A program made the position numbers and the translations under genes. The notes beneath the pieces were generated by a model, which was not told the origin of the DNA, searched no databases, and worked only from the letters and a program-made list of their open reading frames with translations. Below, piece after piece: positions 34,901 to 42,027 of a DNA stretch of 64,000 nucleotides (its first letter is position 1; the number at the start of each line of letters is the position of its first letter). Location of the stretch: assembly GCF_016612545.1 (NCBI RefSeq), contig NZ_JAENRY010000038.1, positions 1 to 64,000 on the forward strand, given 5' to 3'. This stretch comes from Streptomyces sp. MBT65 (GTDB lineage Bacteria; Actinomycetota; Actinomycetes; Streptomycetales; Streptomycetaceae).

Positions 34901-35730
34901 ACTCCAACCAGGTCGCCCACCACGTCACGTACATGTACGACGCGGCCGGCGAGCCCTGGAAGACCCAGAAGGACGTCCGTGAGGTGCTCTCGCGCCTCTA
35001 CACCGGCAGCGAGATCGGGCAGGGCTACCACGGCGACGAGGACAACGGCGAGCAGTCGGCCTGGTACCTCTTCTCCGCGCTCGGCTTCTACCCGCTGGTG
35101 ATGGGCAGCGGCGAATACGCCATCGGCTCCCCGCTGTTCACCAAGGCGACCGTCCACCTGGAGAACGGCAAGGACCTGGTCGTCAAGGCACCGAAGAACA
35201 GCACGAAGAACGTCTATGTCCAGAGCCTGAAGGTCAACGGCAAGGCCTGGACCTCGACTTCACTCCCCCACTCGCTGCTGGAGAAGGGCGGAGTGCTGGA
35301 CTTCTCGATGGGCTCCAAGCCCTCGTCGTGGGGCAGCGGCAAGAACGCGGCGCCGGTGTCGATCACCAAGAACGACAAGGTGCCCACCCCTCGCAGCGAC
35401 CAACTCGTGGGTACCGACGCCCTGTTCGACAACACGTCGGCCACGGCCGCGACGGTGAGCTCGGTGGACCTGCCGGTCGCGAGGGCCACCAAGGGCGTCC
35501 AGTACACGCTCACGTCGTCGGCGGACCACACGCAGGCGCCGACCGGCTGGACCCTCCAGGGCTCGACCGACGGCAGCAAGTGGAAGACGCTCGACCAGCG
35601 TTCCGGGGAGTCCTTCACCTGGGACCGGCAGACGCGCGTCTTCTCGATCAAGTCACCTGGCTCGTACGGGTATTACCGCCTGGTGCTGACCGGCCCGTCG
35701 ACCCTCTCGGAGGTGGAGCTGCTCGGCTGA
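31948..35730 (+). CDS. Secreted GH92 alpha-mannosidase with discoidin-like domains
   Basis: A 1260-residue exported glycoside hydrolase that probably removes alpha-linked mannose from glycans outside the cell. Sec signal: HRWWSSAVALALVVGSQGVA. A coagulation-factor 5/8 C-type (CBM32-like) domain (about residues 70-200, VTDVRASSENTGGGEVKENL) follows, then the two-domain GH92 core (about 395-1080) with NGFWDTYRTTWPAYSFLTPS, and a second discoidin-like repeat at the C-terminus (YTLTSSADHTQAPTGWTLQG). The usual GNDDxGxMSxWY element reads GDEDNGEQSAWYLFSALGF, unlike the paralog at 36180, suggesting a different linkage preference. GGGAGGG lies 8 nt before the ATG. Confidence 0.92.
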   Translation: MRHRWWSSAVALALVVGSQGVAVALPGRAPSGGGEFASSFESGDPAPDWLNTVDTAPDGTKRASGVDGGYSTGIPGNVTDHVTDVRASSENTGGGEVKENLVDGESGTKWLTFEPTGWVEFDLDKPAKIVTYALTSANDFAERDPKDWTLSGSTDGKDWKPVDTRTGETFANRFQTKSYDLAAPAEYQHFRLDITKDNGASGILQLADVQFSTGGSTAPIPEDMLSLVDRGPSGSPTAKAAAGFTGKRALRYAGRHTATGRAYSYNKVFDVNVPVGRDTALSYKIFPQMADGDLDYDATNVSVDLAFTDGTYLSDLGATDSHGFALTPQGQGAAKILYVNQWNNVLSRIGSVASGKTVDRILLAYDSPSGPAKFRGWLDDVSLKTAAPEKPKAHLSDYALTTRGTNSSGSFSRGNNFPATALPHGFNFWTPVTNSSSLSWLYDYARANNDDNLPTLQALSLSHEPSPWMGDRQTFQVMPSAASGTPNTDPNARELAFKHENETARPYYYGVTFENGLKAEMAPTDHAASLRFTYPGDDASVIFDNVTEQAGLTLDKTNGTVTGYSDVKSGLSTGATRLFVYGTFDAPVTDGSSSGVKGYLKFKAGADHTVTLRLATSLISIDQAKDNLRQEIPDGTSFDTVKAQAQKVWDKLLGKVEVEGATPDQLTTLYSSMYRLYLYPNSGFEKVGSTYQYASPFSPMTSQDTPTHTGAKIVNGKVYVNNGFWDTYRTTWPAYSFLTPSQAGEMVDGFVQQYKDGGWTSRWSSPGYADLMTGTSSDVAFADAYVKGVKFDAKSAYDAAVKNATVVPPASGVGRKGMTTSPFLGYTSTDTNEGFSWAMEGYVNDYGIAQMGQALYKKTGEKHYKEESEYFLNRAQDYVNLFDKRAGFFQGRDAKGNWRVDSASYDPKIWGYDYTETDGWGYAFTAPQDSRGLANLYGGRKALGDKLDEYFATPEKATSATVGSYGGVIHEMTEARDVRMGQYGHSNQVAHHVTYMYDAAGEPWKTQKDVREVLSRLYTGSEIGQGYHGDEDNGEQSAWYLFSALGFYPLVMGSGEYAIGSPLFTKATVHLENGKDLVVKAPKNSTKNVYVQSLKVNGKAWTSTSLPHSLLEKGGVLDFSMGSKPSSWGSGKNAAPVSITKNDKVPTPRSDQLVGTDALFDNTSATAATVSSVDLPVARATKGVQYTLTSSADHTQAPTGWTLQGSTDGSKWKTLDQRSGESFTWDRQTRVFSIKSPGSYGYYRLVLTGPSTLSEVELLG

Positions 35731-35737
35731 GGGCCGC

Positions 35738-36112
35738 TCACGGCACGGGGAGGCGGGGCAGCAGTCGCCGCAACGCCTCCGCGTGCTGATGGACCCGTTT
35801 GAGCACACCCCGTCTGGTCGACGCGAAGACGGGGACGTCCTGGGCGGGTCCGCACGCGGCGGCCTGGTACAAGTCGTCGAGCCACGCCCCGCTCCCCCTG
35901 GTGCCGTCCGGCGCCAGGGGGATCAGTCGCGTCAGGACCTCCGATTCGGCGCCGCCCAGGAACCAGACGCGCACCATCAGGTCGGCGCGCAGATATCGCA
36001 GACCGCCGTCTATGTCCTCGGGCGGCGCGAAGCCCTCGTCCCCCACCAGGAACGCGAAGGCCGTGCGCGCCTCGGCCCGGAACTCCTCGGGCAGTTGCGG
36101 CCGTTTCACCAT
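35738..36112 (-). CDS. Conserved-looking small protein of unknown function
   Basis: A 124-residue soluble protein beginning MVKRPQLPEEFRAEARTAFA, with a D-E-G-F-A-P-P-E-D segment and a basic C-terminus (RRGVLKRVHQHAEALRRLLP). There is no signal peptide, membrane segment or motif I recognise. Codon use is typical of the region (G/C in third positions), which supports a real gene. It converges on the first GH92 gene with 7 nt between stops. The chosen ATG lacks a strong ribosome-binding site, and an upstream start near 36169 is possible. Confidence 0.6.
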   Translation of the reverse strand: MVKRPQLPEEFRAEARTAFAFLVGDEGFAPPEDIDGGLRYLRADLMVRVWFLGGAESEVLTRLIPLAPDGTRGSGAWLDDLYQAAACGPAQDVPVFASTRRGVLKRVHQHAEALRRLLPRLPVP

Positions 36113-36135
36113 CTGCGGATGCTCGCACGCGCCGA

Positions 36136-36168
36136 TGTGCCCCCGCCACCGAAACCGGCGAGGGCACA
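36136..36168 (-). terminator. Hairpin downstream of the second GH92 gene
   Basis: TGTGCCCCCGCC and GGCGAGGGCACA pair with one bulge across ACCGAAACC, 11 bp after the stop of the 36180-39617 gene. Confidence 0.6.
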
Positions 36169-36179
36169 CATAGTGGACG

Positions 36180-39100
36180 TCAGTTCACCGCAAGGGTGAA
36201 CACATGCAGATCCGGGTCGTCCGGAAGTGTCACGCTCTTGATGGTCTTGCCCGTGGGCGCCGCGAACGGCTTGGTGGCGAACACATAGGTGACGACCGGG
36301 TCTTTGTCCGCACCCGCGACATTGCGGTACGCGGTCCTGGCGACGATCTCGTTGCCGTACTGCACGGTGCCGCCGCCCCCGCCGACCGTCCAGTCGGTGA
36401 AGGACAGGTCGACCAGGTCGGTGCTGCCGTCGGTGTAGGTGACGGTCGCCTTCGTCTGCTGGTTGCCGTTGACCGCGCTGCCGACGAAGGACAAGTGGGC
36501 GGCGGGCTGCGGGAGTTGGACGGTCTGACCGGCCGCCGAGACATTGTCCGGGCGCCCGTTCGGCGAGTTCGGCCAGGTGAAGCCGAGCCCGTCCACCGTG
36601 CCCGTGCCGCCCGGAGTCAGCCCGGCAGCCGCGAGCGCCTGGAGGGAGTAGCTCCAGCCGCCTCCGTCGTAGTCCGCCTCGTCGTGCTCACCGGAGTCGT
36701 CGGAGACACCGGTGTTGTTGTAGGCGGCGAGGAGAGTGCCGGGCGCGGCGACCGTGAGGGACACCGGCTGCTCGTACGACGTGTCGCCCGAGGTGACGGT
36801 GACCTTCACGTCGTAGAAGCCCTGTGTGACGTCCTCGGCGGCCGTGAGGGTGATGTCCTGGGAGCCGTCGACGACCGTGCCCTGTGCGGGAGTTGCGGTG
36901 ACTCCGGGGGGCGTCTCGACGCTGTAGCGGACCTCGGGTCCGGTGCCGCCGCTCAGGGCCAGGGCCTTGATGTTGACCTTGGTGCTGTCGCCGGGTGCGA
37001 GGGTCGCGGCGGTCGGACCGACGCCGATCTGGTACGGCTGTTCGCCGGTGCGGAAGGACGGCGGGGCGTCGGCGGGGGCGCTGCCCCAGGTGCGGTTCGG
37101 GGTGGTGGAGAGGGTGTAGTCGAGGGTGCCGCCGTTCCTGACGATCGATGAGGAGAGCCAAGGACGCTCGCTGGTACGGCCGTTGACCTTCAGGGACTGG
37201 ATGTACGGGGCGTCGGTCGCGGCGCCCTTCGCGCGGATGGAGATGTCGTTGCCGTGGGGGCGCTTGATCTCGATGCGCTCGAACAGCGGTGAGGCGAGGG
37301 TGAGTTCGGCGCGGGAGGGAACCTGGGGGTACATGCCGAGCGCGGAGAAGACGTACCAGGACGACATCTCGCCGAGGTCGTCGTTGCCGGGGATGCCGGC
37401 CGGGTCGGTCGTCCAGAGCTGCTTCATGGCCGCCCTGACGGTCTCCTGGGTCTTGTAGGGCGCGCCCGCGTAGTCGTACAGGTAGGGGACGTTGACGGAC
37501 GGCTCGTTGTCCAGCTCGGACTTGTCGCCGCCGCTGCCGGTGAAGGCCCAACTCCCGTCCGCCTCATGGAAGAAGGAGTCGAGGCGGGCGAGTGCCTTGT
37601 CCGTGCCGCCCATCGCCGCGAACAGCCCGGCGGGGTTGTGCTGGACCATCCAGGTGTACTGGGCGGCCGTGCCCTCCACGAAGCCGTTGCCGGTGCCCGG
37701 CGTGAAGCCGGTGACCCAACTGCCGTCCGCCTTGCGGTTGGCGATGTAGCCGCCGGTGGGGTCGGCGGCGATGTTGAAGTTGTTCTGCCACCACTGGGCA
37801 CGCTTGGCGAAGTCGGCCGCCGTGCGCTTCTTCCCGGCCGCCGTGGCGAGTTGGGAGAGCGCGAAGTCGGCCGTGGACATCTCCAGCGTCTCGGCGGCGC
37901 CGCCCCAGGCGTTGGAGACGGACGGCATGTAGTGGAGCTTCAAGTACTTGTCGAGGGAAGGGCGTTGGCCCGCGGAGAGGACCGGCTTGCCCGCGGAGGA
38001 CAGGTCCTGCGCGGTCGGTACGGTCGCCGCCTGCACGAGGGAGGCGAGGGCCCCCTTGAGGTCGAAGTCGGTGCCGCCGAAGGCGCGGATGCCGGCCAGG
38101 GCGGTGGGTGAGGGGTCGCCGTTCATGACGTGGGTGCCGCTCGCGCCGTGCAGCCAGCGGTCCCAGATCCCGCCGTTCTGCTGGGCGAGTTCGTAGAGGG
38201 ACTGCGCGATGTCCGAGCCGGTGCGCGGGCTGAGCAGGGTGAGGAGCTGGACCTGCGAGCGGTAGATGTCCCAGCCGGAGAAGGTGCCGTACTGCGCTTG
38301 ATGGCCCCGACCGACCTTGTGCACCTTGCCGTCGCTGCCTGTGTATCTGCGGTCGGCGTCGCTGATGACGTTGGGGTGCAGGAGGGAGTGGTAGAGCGCG
38401 GTGTAGAAGGTGGTGCGCTCGGTGTCGGTGCCGCCACCCACCTTGATCGCGCCGAGTTGGTCGCGCCAGGCGCGGTGGGCCGCGTCCTCGACGGCGTCGA
38501 AGCTGCGCTTCGGCGGGTTCTCCGCCGCGAGGTTGGCCTTGGCTCCGGCCTGACTGACGTACGAGACACCGACCTTGACGCCGACCGGCCCGGTGCCGGG
38601 CTCGAACTCGACGTACCCGCCCGCGCCCTTGCCCGCGACGGGACGGCCGCCGTTGGTGAAGCCGCCCGTGCCGCCGGTCGCGGACGTCGACCCCGGGGTC
38701 AGCCTGTCGTCCTGCCAGGTGCCGGTGGTCTTGAAGGCGCGGTCGAAGGTGGCGGTGAAGTACAGGGTGTAGTAGGCGCGTTGGCCCTCGGGGTCGAGGT
38801 AGCCGCAGAAGTTGCCGGAGGTGACCGAGCCGGAGACCGTGCGGGTCGCCGGGTCGATGGTGACCGACGAATCGGTGGAGCCCACCTCGGAGTTGGCGGT
38901 ACGGATCAGGAGGGAGGCGGGCTTGTCGGCGGGGTAGGTGAAGCGGCCGGAGCCGGTCCGGGCGGTCGCGGTGAGGTCGGCGGTGACTCCGGAGGCGAGG
39001 CCGACCTTGTAGTGGCCGGGTTCGGCGGTCTCGGCGGTGTGGCTGAAGTCGGAGGCGTAGACGGCGTCCTTGGTGTCGCTCGCGGGCGACGAGGTCACCT

Positions 39101-39617
39101 CACCGGCGTAGGGGAAGAACGGGATGTCGCCGCTGCCGCCCGCGCAGCCCGTGCCGGACATGTGGGTGAGGCTGAAGCCGCGGATGCGGGTGGCGTCGTA
39201 CTGGTACCCCCCGGGCGCGGCGGTGCTGGTCGCGCTGCCTCTGGTGTTCTCCGGGCTCCAGGAGAGCATGCCGAAGGGCACGACGGCGCCGGGGAAGACG
39301 TTGCCGCCGTTCTTGGTGCCGATCAGCGGATCGACGTAGGCGCTGGGGTCCTTGACGAGTTGTGGTGGGGCGGCGGTGGCCGCCAGGGCGGGGGTGGCGC
39401 CGCCGAGCGCGAGTGCGGCGGCCAGTGCCGCGGCAGGCAATGTTCGCCCAACACGGAGCGGCGTTCGGTGCGTACTCTCGGCGTGCCGGCCGGAAGCCCT
39501 CGTACTGGACGTACTTGGGCTTTCCGCCGGTGCGGCGAGAGTGCGTGCCGGGCGTCGCGACGGGGCGGACATTGCCTGTCGCGGCGCTGACAACAGGGAC
39601 ATGGGACGGAAACGCAT
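36180..39617 (-). CDS. Secreted GH92 alpha-mannosidase with C-terminal accessory domains
   Basis: A 1145-residue exported exo-alpha-mannosidase. The start at 39617 follows GAGGGG at 7-nt spacing and gives an unusually long polar n-region (about 50 residues) before the signal core (TLPAAALAAALALGGATPAL, with AxA). The GH92 core starts at YVDPLIGTKNGGNVFPGAVV and includes GTFSGWDIYRSQVQLLTLLS and the catalytic/calcium element GNDDLGEMSSWYVFSALGMY, all canonical. After it comes an Ig-like NEW3-type domain (GPTAATLAPGDSTKVNIKAL) and a terminal beta-sandwich of about 150 residues, possibly carbohydrate-binding. Two operator sites shared with the other GH92 gene lie 155-212 bp upstream. Confidence 0.92.
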   Translation of the reverse strand: MRFRPMSLLSAPRQAMSAPSRRPARTLAAPAESPSTSSTRASGRHAESTHRTPLRVGRTLPAAALAAALALGGATPALAATAAPPQLVKDPSAYVDPLIGTKNGGNVFPGAVVPFGMLSWSPENTRGSATSTAAPGGYQYDATRIRGFSLTHMSGTGCAGGSGDIPFFPYAGEVTSSPASDTKDAVYASDFSHTAETAEPGHYKVGLASGVTADLTATARTGSGRFTYPADKPASLLIRTANSEVGSTDSSVTIDPATRTVSGSVTSGNFCGYLDPEGQRAYYTLYFTATFDRAFKTTGTWQDDRLTPGSTSATGGTGGFTNGGRPVAGKGAGGYVEFEPGTGPVGVKVGVSYVSQAGAKANLAAENPPKRSFDAVEDAAHRAWRDQLGAIKVGGGTDTERTTFYTALYHSLLHPNVISDADRRYTGSDGKVHKVGRGHQAQYGTFSGWDIYRSQVQLLTLLSPRTGSDIAQSLYELAQQNGGIWDRWLHGASGTHVMNGDPSPTALAGIRAFGGTDFDLKGALASLVQAATVPTAQDLSSAGKPVLSAGQRPSLDKYLKLHYMPSVSNAWGGAAETLEMSTADFALSQLATAAGKKRTAADFAKRAQWWQNNFNIAADPTGGYIANRKADGSWVTGFTPGTGNGFVEGTAAQYTWMVQHNPAGLFAAMGGTDKALARLDSFFHEADGSWAFTGSGGDKSELDNEPSVNVPYLYDYAGAPYKTQETVRAAMKQLWTTDPAGIPGNDDLGEMSSWYVFSALGMYPQVPSRAELTLASPLFERIEIKRPHGNDISIRAKGAATDAPYIQSLKVNGRTSERPWLSSSIVRNGGTLDYTLSTTPNRTWGSAPADAPPSFRTGEQPYQIGVGPTAATLAPGDSTKVNIKALALSGGTGPEVRYSVETPPGVTATPAQGTVVDGSQDITLTAAEDVTQGFYDVKVTVTSGDTSYEQPVSLTVAAPGTLLAAYNNTGVSDDSGEHDEADYDGGGWSYSLQALAAAGLTPGGTGTVDGLGFTWPNSPNGRPDNVSAAGQTVQLPQPAAHLSFVGSAVNGNQQTKATVTYTDGSTDLVDLSFTDWTVGGGGGTVQYGNEIVARTAYRNVAGADKDPVVTYVFATKPFAAPTGKTIKSVTLPDDPDLHVFTLAVN

Positions 39618-39771
39618 GACGCGGCCCCTCCTCCTTCGGACGGGTCGCGCACCACAGGTCGCACAAGCCGCAGGGACAGTAACGTGCGCCACCCGTACCA
39701 CGGAAGAGCGCGTGCGCCGGCGAGGGCGCGCGGACCGGCCACTCGGACGGCGTTCCCAGGCCAACTGGGTT

Positions 39772-39783
39772 GACATCGTTGTC
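39772..39783 (-). promoter_or_regulatory. GH92 operator, copy 2
   Basis: GACATCGTTGTC, in the context TGACATCGTTGTCC, differs from copy 1 (31911-31922) at a single base. It lies 155 bp before the second GH92 start, in a 324-bp gap that contains nothing else recognisable besides copy 3. Confidence 0.6.
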
Positions 39784-39815
39784 CGTTGGGGCGGTAGAGT
39801 CATATGCAGACCATT

Positions 39816-39829
39816 CGACAACATTGTCG
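39816..39829 (-). promoter_or_regulatory. GH92 operator, copy 3
   Basis: CGACAACATTGTCG keeps the outer CGACAA/TTGTCG symmetry with one off-centre mismatch pair. It is centred 45 bp from copy 2, which suits cooperative binding or looping by a tetrameric LacI-type repressor. Confidence 0.55.
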
Positions 39830-39941
39830 CACCGCAGTGTCGCCCCAAGCCACGCACCACCCGGGCAGGTTGAACCCCCATTCCCTGCCCGGCTCGCGGA
39901 CCCGGTGGCCCCCGACCACCGGGTCCGCCCCGAGCCCTCGC

Positions 39942-41036
39942 TCAACCGACCTGGCAGGGAAGGGCAGTTGCCGGGTCACCTCCGTCGCCGTTCACGACGT
40001 ATCCGAAGGTGGCGCTCTGGCCCGGACTCAGTGAGCCGTTCCAGTCGGCGTTGTGGACCATCACGTCCTGGCCGGTGTAGGTCGCGTTGCCGTTCCAGAG
40101 GCTGGCGACCGACTGGCCGCCGGGGAGCGTCCAGTTGACCATCCAGCCGAGCATCGGGACATCGCCGGAGTTGGTGACGGTCACCTCCGACTGGTAGCCG
40201 CCGGGCCAACTGCCCGTCGTACGGCGGCTGGCCGAACAGACCCCCGGCACCGGGTCGGTGGGGTTGCCCGGGTCGTGAATACCCGTCACTTCTCCGTTCC
40301 CGCCGTCGAACACGACGTCGGAGCAGGAGTAGAAGGTCTCCGTGCTGTCCGAGCGCTGCCACACCATGTAGATGATGTGCCGCCCCGACTTGTTCGCCGG
40401 AAGCTGCCCGGTCCAGGAGTAGTTGGCCTCGACCGTGCCCGGGGACCCGTTGAGCGGCGGGTGGTCGACGGTGAGGAACGGGGTGTCCTCCATGGCGTCC
40501 CAGGTGAGCGTCTTCGTCGGGTCGAAGCCGTCCTTGGTGACGTACACGTAGAACCAACCCGGGTGCGCCGCCCACGCGTTGTACGAGAAGTCGACCGTCG
40601 CGCCCGAGGTGAGATGCGTGAGCGGCCAGTCGTCGCGCGGGAGGTTGAAGCCGGTGAAGTTGGTGTTGCCGCCGCTGCACAACTGCCCGTCGGGCACGAA
40701 GCCGCGGGTGCGGCCGGCGCCGTCGGAACGCAGCACCGAGAACCAGTTGTAGAACGGCGTTGTGCCGCTGACCTGTTGGGCCGCCTTGCAGGCCGGGTTG
40801 ATGGGCTTGATCTCACCGGTCGAGGTGAGCGCGTCCTGCCAGCAGAGGAAGGTGCGGCTGGCGGGTTTCATGGGGGTGCCGTGGGCCTCCGCCCGGCCGC
40901 CGGTGGCGAGGATCAGGGCCAGGGCGGGGACGGTGGTGAGCAGGGCCAGGAGAACGAGGAAGAGGGCTCGATGGGGGGTGGGGCGCGGTAATCGCGGCAT
41001 GGGTTTCGGTTGCGGTTGCGGCTCTGTCATAGACAT
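39942..41036 (-). CDS. AA10 lytic polysaccharide monooxygenase with CBM2
   Basis: A 364-residue secreted copper enzyme that oxidatively cleaves crystalline polysaccharide. The signal peptide (HRALFLVLLALLTTVPALAL) is processed at AEA to leave His52 as the new N-terminus. The histidine brace is His52 (HGTPMKPASR) and His158 (YNAWAAHPGW). The catalytic domain closely follows the cellulose-active S. coelicolor CelS2 pattern (PDGQLCSGGN, WPLTHLTSGATVDFSYNAW, FYSCSDVVFDGGNGEVTGI). A C-terminal CBM2-type cellulose-binding domain covers about residues 262-364. A perfect CebR-type box sits 106 bp upstream. Cellulose as substrate is inferred from both points. Confidence 0.94.
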   Translation of the reverse strand: MSMTEPQPQPKPMPRLPRPTPHRALFLVLLALLTTVPALALILATGGRAEAHGTPMKPASRTFLCWQDALTSTGEIKPINPACKAAQQVSGTTPFYNWFSVLRSDGAGRTRGFVPDGQLCSGGNTNFTGFNLPRDDWPLTHLTSGATVDFSYNAWAAHPGWFYVYVTKDGFDPTKTLTWDAMEDTPFLTVDHPPLNGSPGTVEANYSWTGQLPANKSGRHIIYMVWQRSDSTETFYSCSDVVFDGGNGEVTGIHDPGNPTDPVPGVCSASRRTTGSWPGGYQSEVTVTNSGDVPMLGWMVNWTLPGGQSVASLWNGNATYTGQDVMVHNADWNGSLSPGQSATFGYVVNGDGGDPATALPCQVG

Positions 41037-41141
41037 GACAGTTCTACGTCCCTTCGCTCGGCGGTCGTGAGGAACGTGCGGATGGGGATGCGTGGGGTGG
41101 GGGCGATCCGGTACCGCCCGACGGGTTCCGGACCGCCGGGC

Positions 41142-41161
41142 GGGTGGGAGCGCTCCCACCC
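41142..41161 (-). promoter_or_regulatory. CebR/CelR-type cellulose operator
   Basis: The core TGGGAGCGCTCCCA (41145-41158) is identical to the operator known for Streptomyces CebR and Thermobifida CelR, cellobiose-responsive LacI-family repressors. The symmetry extends to 20 bp (41142-41161). It lies 106-125 bp before the LPMO start. Confidence 0.85.
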
Positions 41162-41271
41162 CACTTGTCCGTGAAGTTAGCGCGGACTGGGGAGGCTGTA
41201 AACGGCGGGCGGGGCGTGAAGTGGCGCCAGGAGCGGGCTGGTTCGGGATCCGGGGCTCGTACGATCCCGGC

Positions 41272-41829
41272 ATGATCGCAGTCGTCGTCACGGTCGCCCT
41301 GTCCTTCGCCGGGTATGTCGCCACCTACCTCAACGGCCTGCGGCTGGCCCAGCGGCAGGAGCGGCTCGCCCGGGTCAATCGCCAACTCAGCGACTTCTAC
41401 GGCCCGTTGTTCGCGCTGACCGAGGCCAACGCCCGTACCTTCGCCGCGTTCGTGGAACGGCACGGCCGGCCAGGCGGCACGTCGCCCTTCAGTGACGGGA
41501 CTCCCCCGACCGACGAGGAGCTGGCGGAGTGGCGGCTGTGGGTGACGGCCGTCTTCCTGCCGGTCCTGAGGGACATGCGTGAACTCGTCGTCGGGCGGGC
41601 GGATCTGCTGCGCGAGCCGGAAATGCCGCCCCTGCTGCTGGAGTTGTGCGCGCACGCGGCGGGATACGAGATCATCGCGGCGCGCTGGGCGCAGGGGGAC
41701 TTCTCGGAGCACCTGTCGCTGGTCGCGTTCCCGAGTGCGGAGCTGTCCGGGTACGCGCGGCGGGGCTTCGGCGAACTGAAGCTGGAGCAGGCGCGGTTGC
41801 TGGGCGGCGGTGCGGGCGGCGGCAGTTGA
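41272..41829 (+). CDS. Single-pass membrane protein of unknown function
   Basis: A 185-residue protein with one N-terminal membrane helix (IAVVVTVALSFAGYVATYLN) followed by a charged helix (LRLAQRQERLARVNRQLSDF) and a soluble, mostly helical domain. A Gly-rich tail ends the protein. The helix-linker-LxxRQERLxRVNxQL pattern recurs in uncharacterised Streptomyces membrane proteins as I remember it. The ATG at 41272 begins exactly at the membrane segment, with no strong ribosome-binding site. It is divergent from the LPMO gene. Function unknown. Confidence 0.75.
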   Translation: MIAVVVTVALSFAGYVATYLNGLRLAQRQERLARVNRQLSDFYGPLFALTEANARTFAAFVERHGRPGGTSPFSDGTPPTDEELAEWRLWVTAVFLPVLRDMRELVVGRADLLREPEMPPLLLELCAHAAGYEIIAARWAQGDFSEHLSLVAFPSAELSGYARRGFGELKLEQARLLGGGAGGGS

Positions 41830-42027
41830 CCCCGGTGGGCGCGGGGAGCGCAGTCGGACCTTCCTCCTCCCGGCGCCGCGGTGCCCCACGGGCTTGACCC
41901 CGTTTCGGCCAAGCGTGCCATGTGGTGACCGGCGTCGGGGCCTGTTCACCTGTCGCGTCGACGGGGTTGGTTCCTGACGTTTTCGGCGGGCTCGCCGTCG
42001 CGGTGTCCGTACGGCGCGCGGTGCTTT

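Noticed and set aside
31969..35157. 1062-residue frame antisense to the first GH92 gene
   Set aside because: Composition is that of an antisense shadow, and the GH92 frame has clear domains and catalytic motifs.
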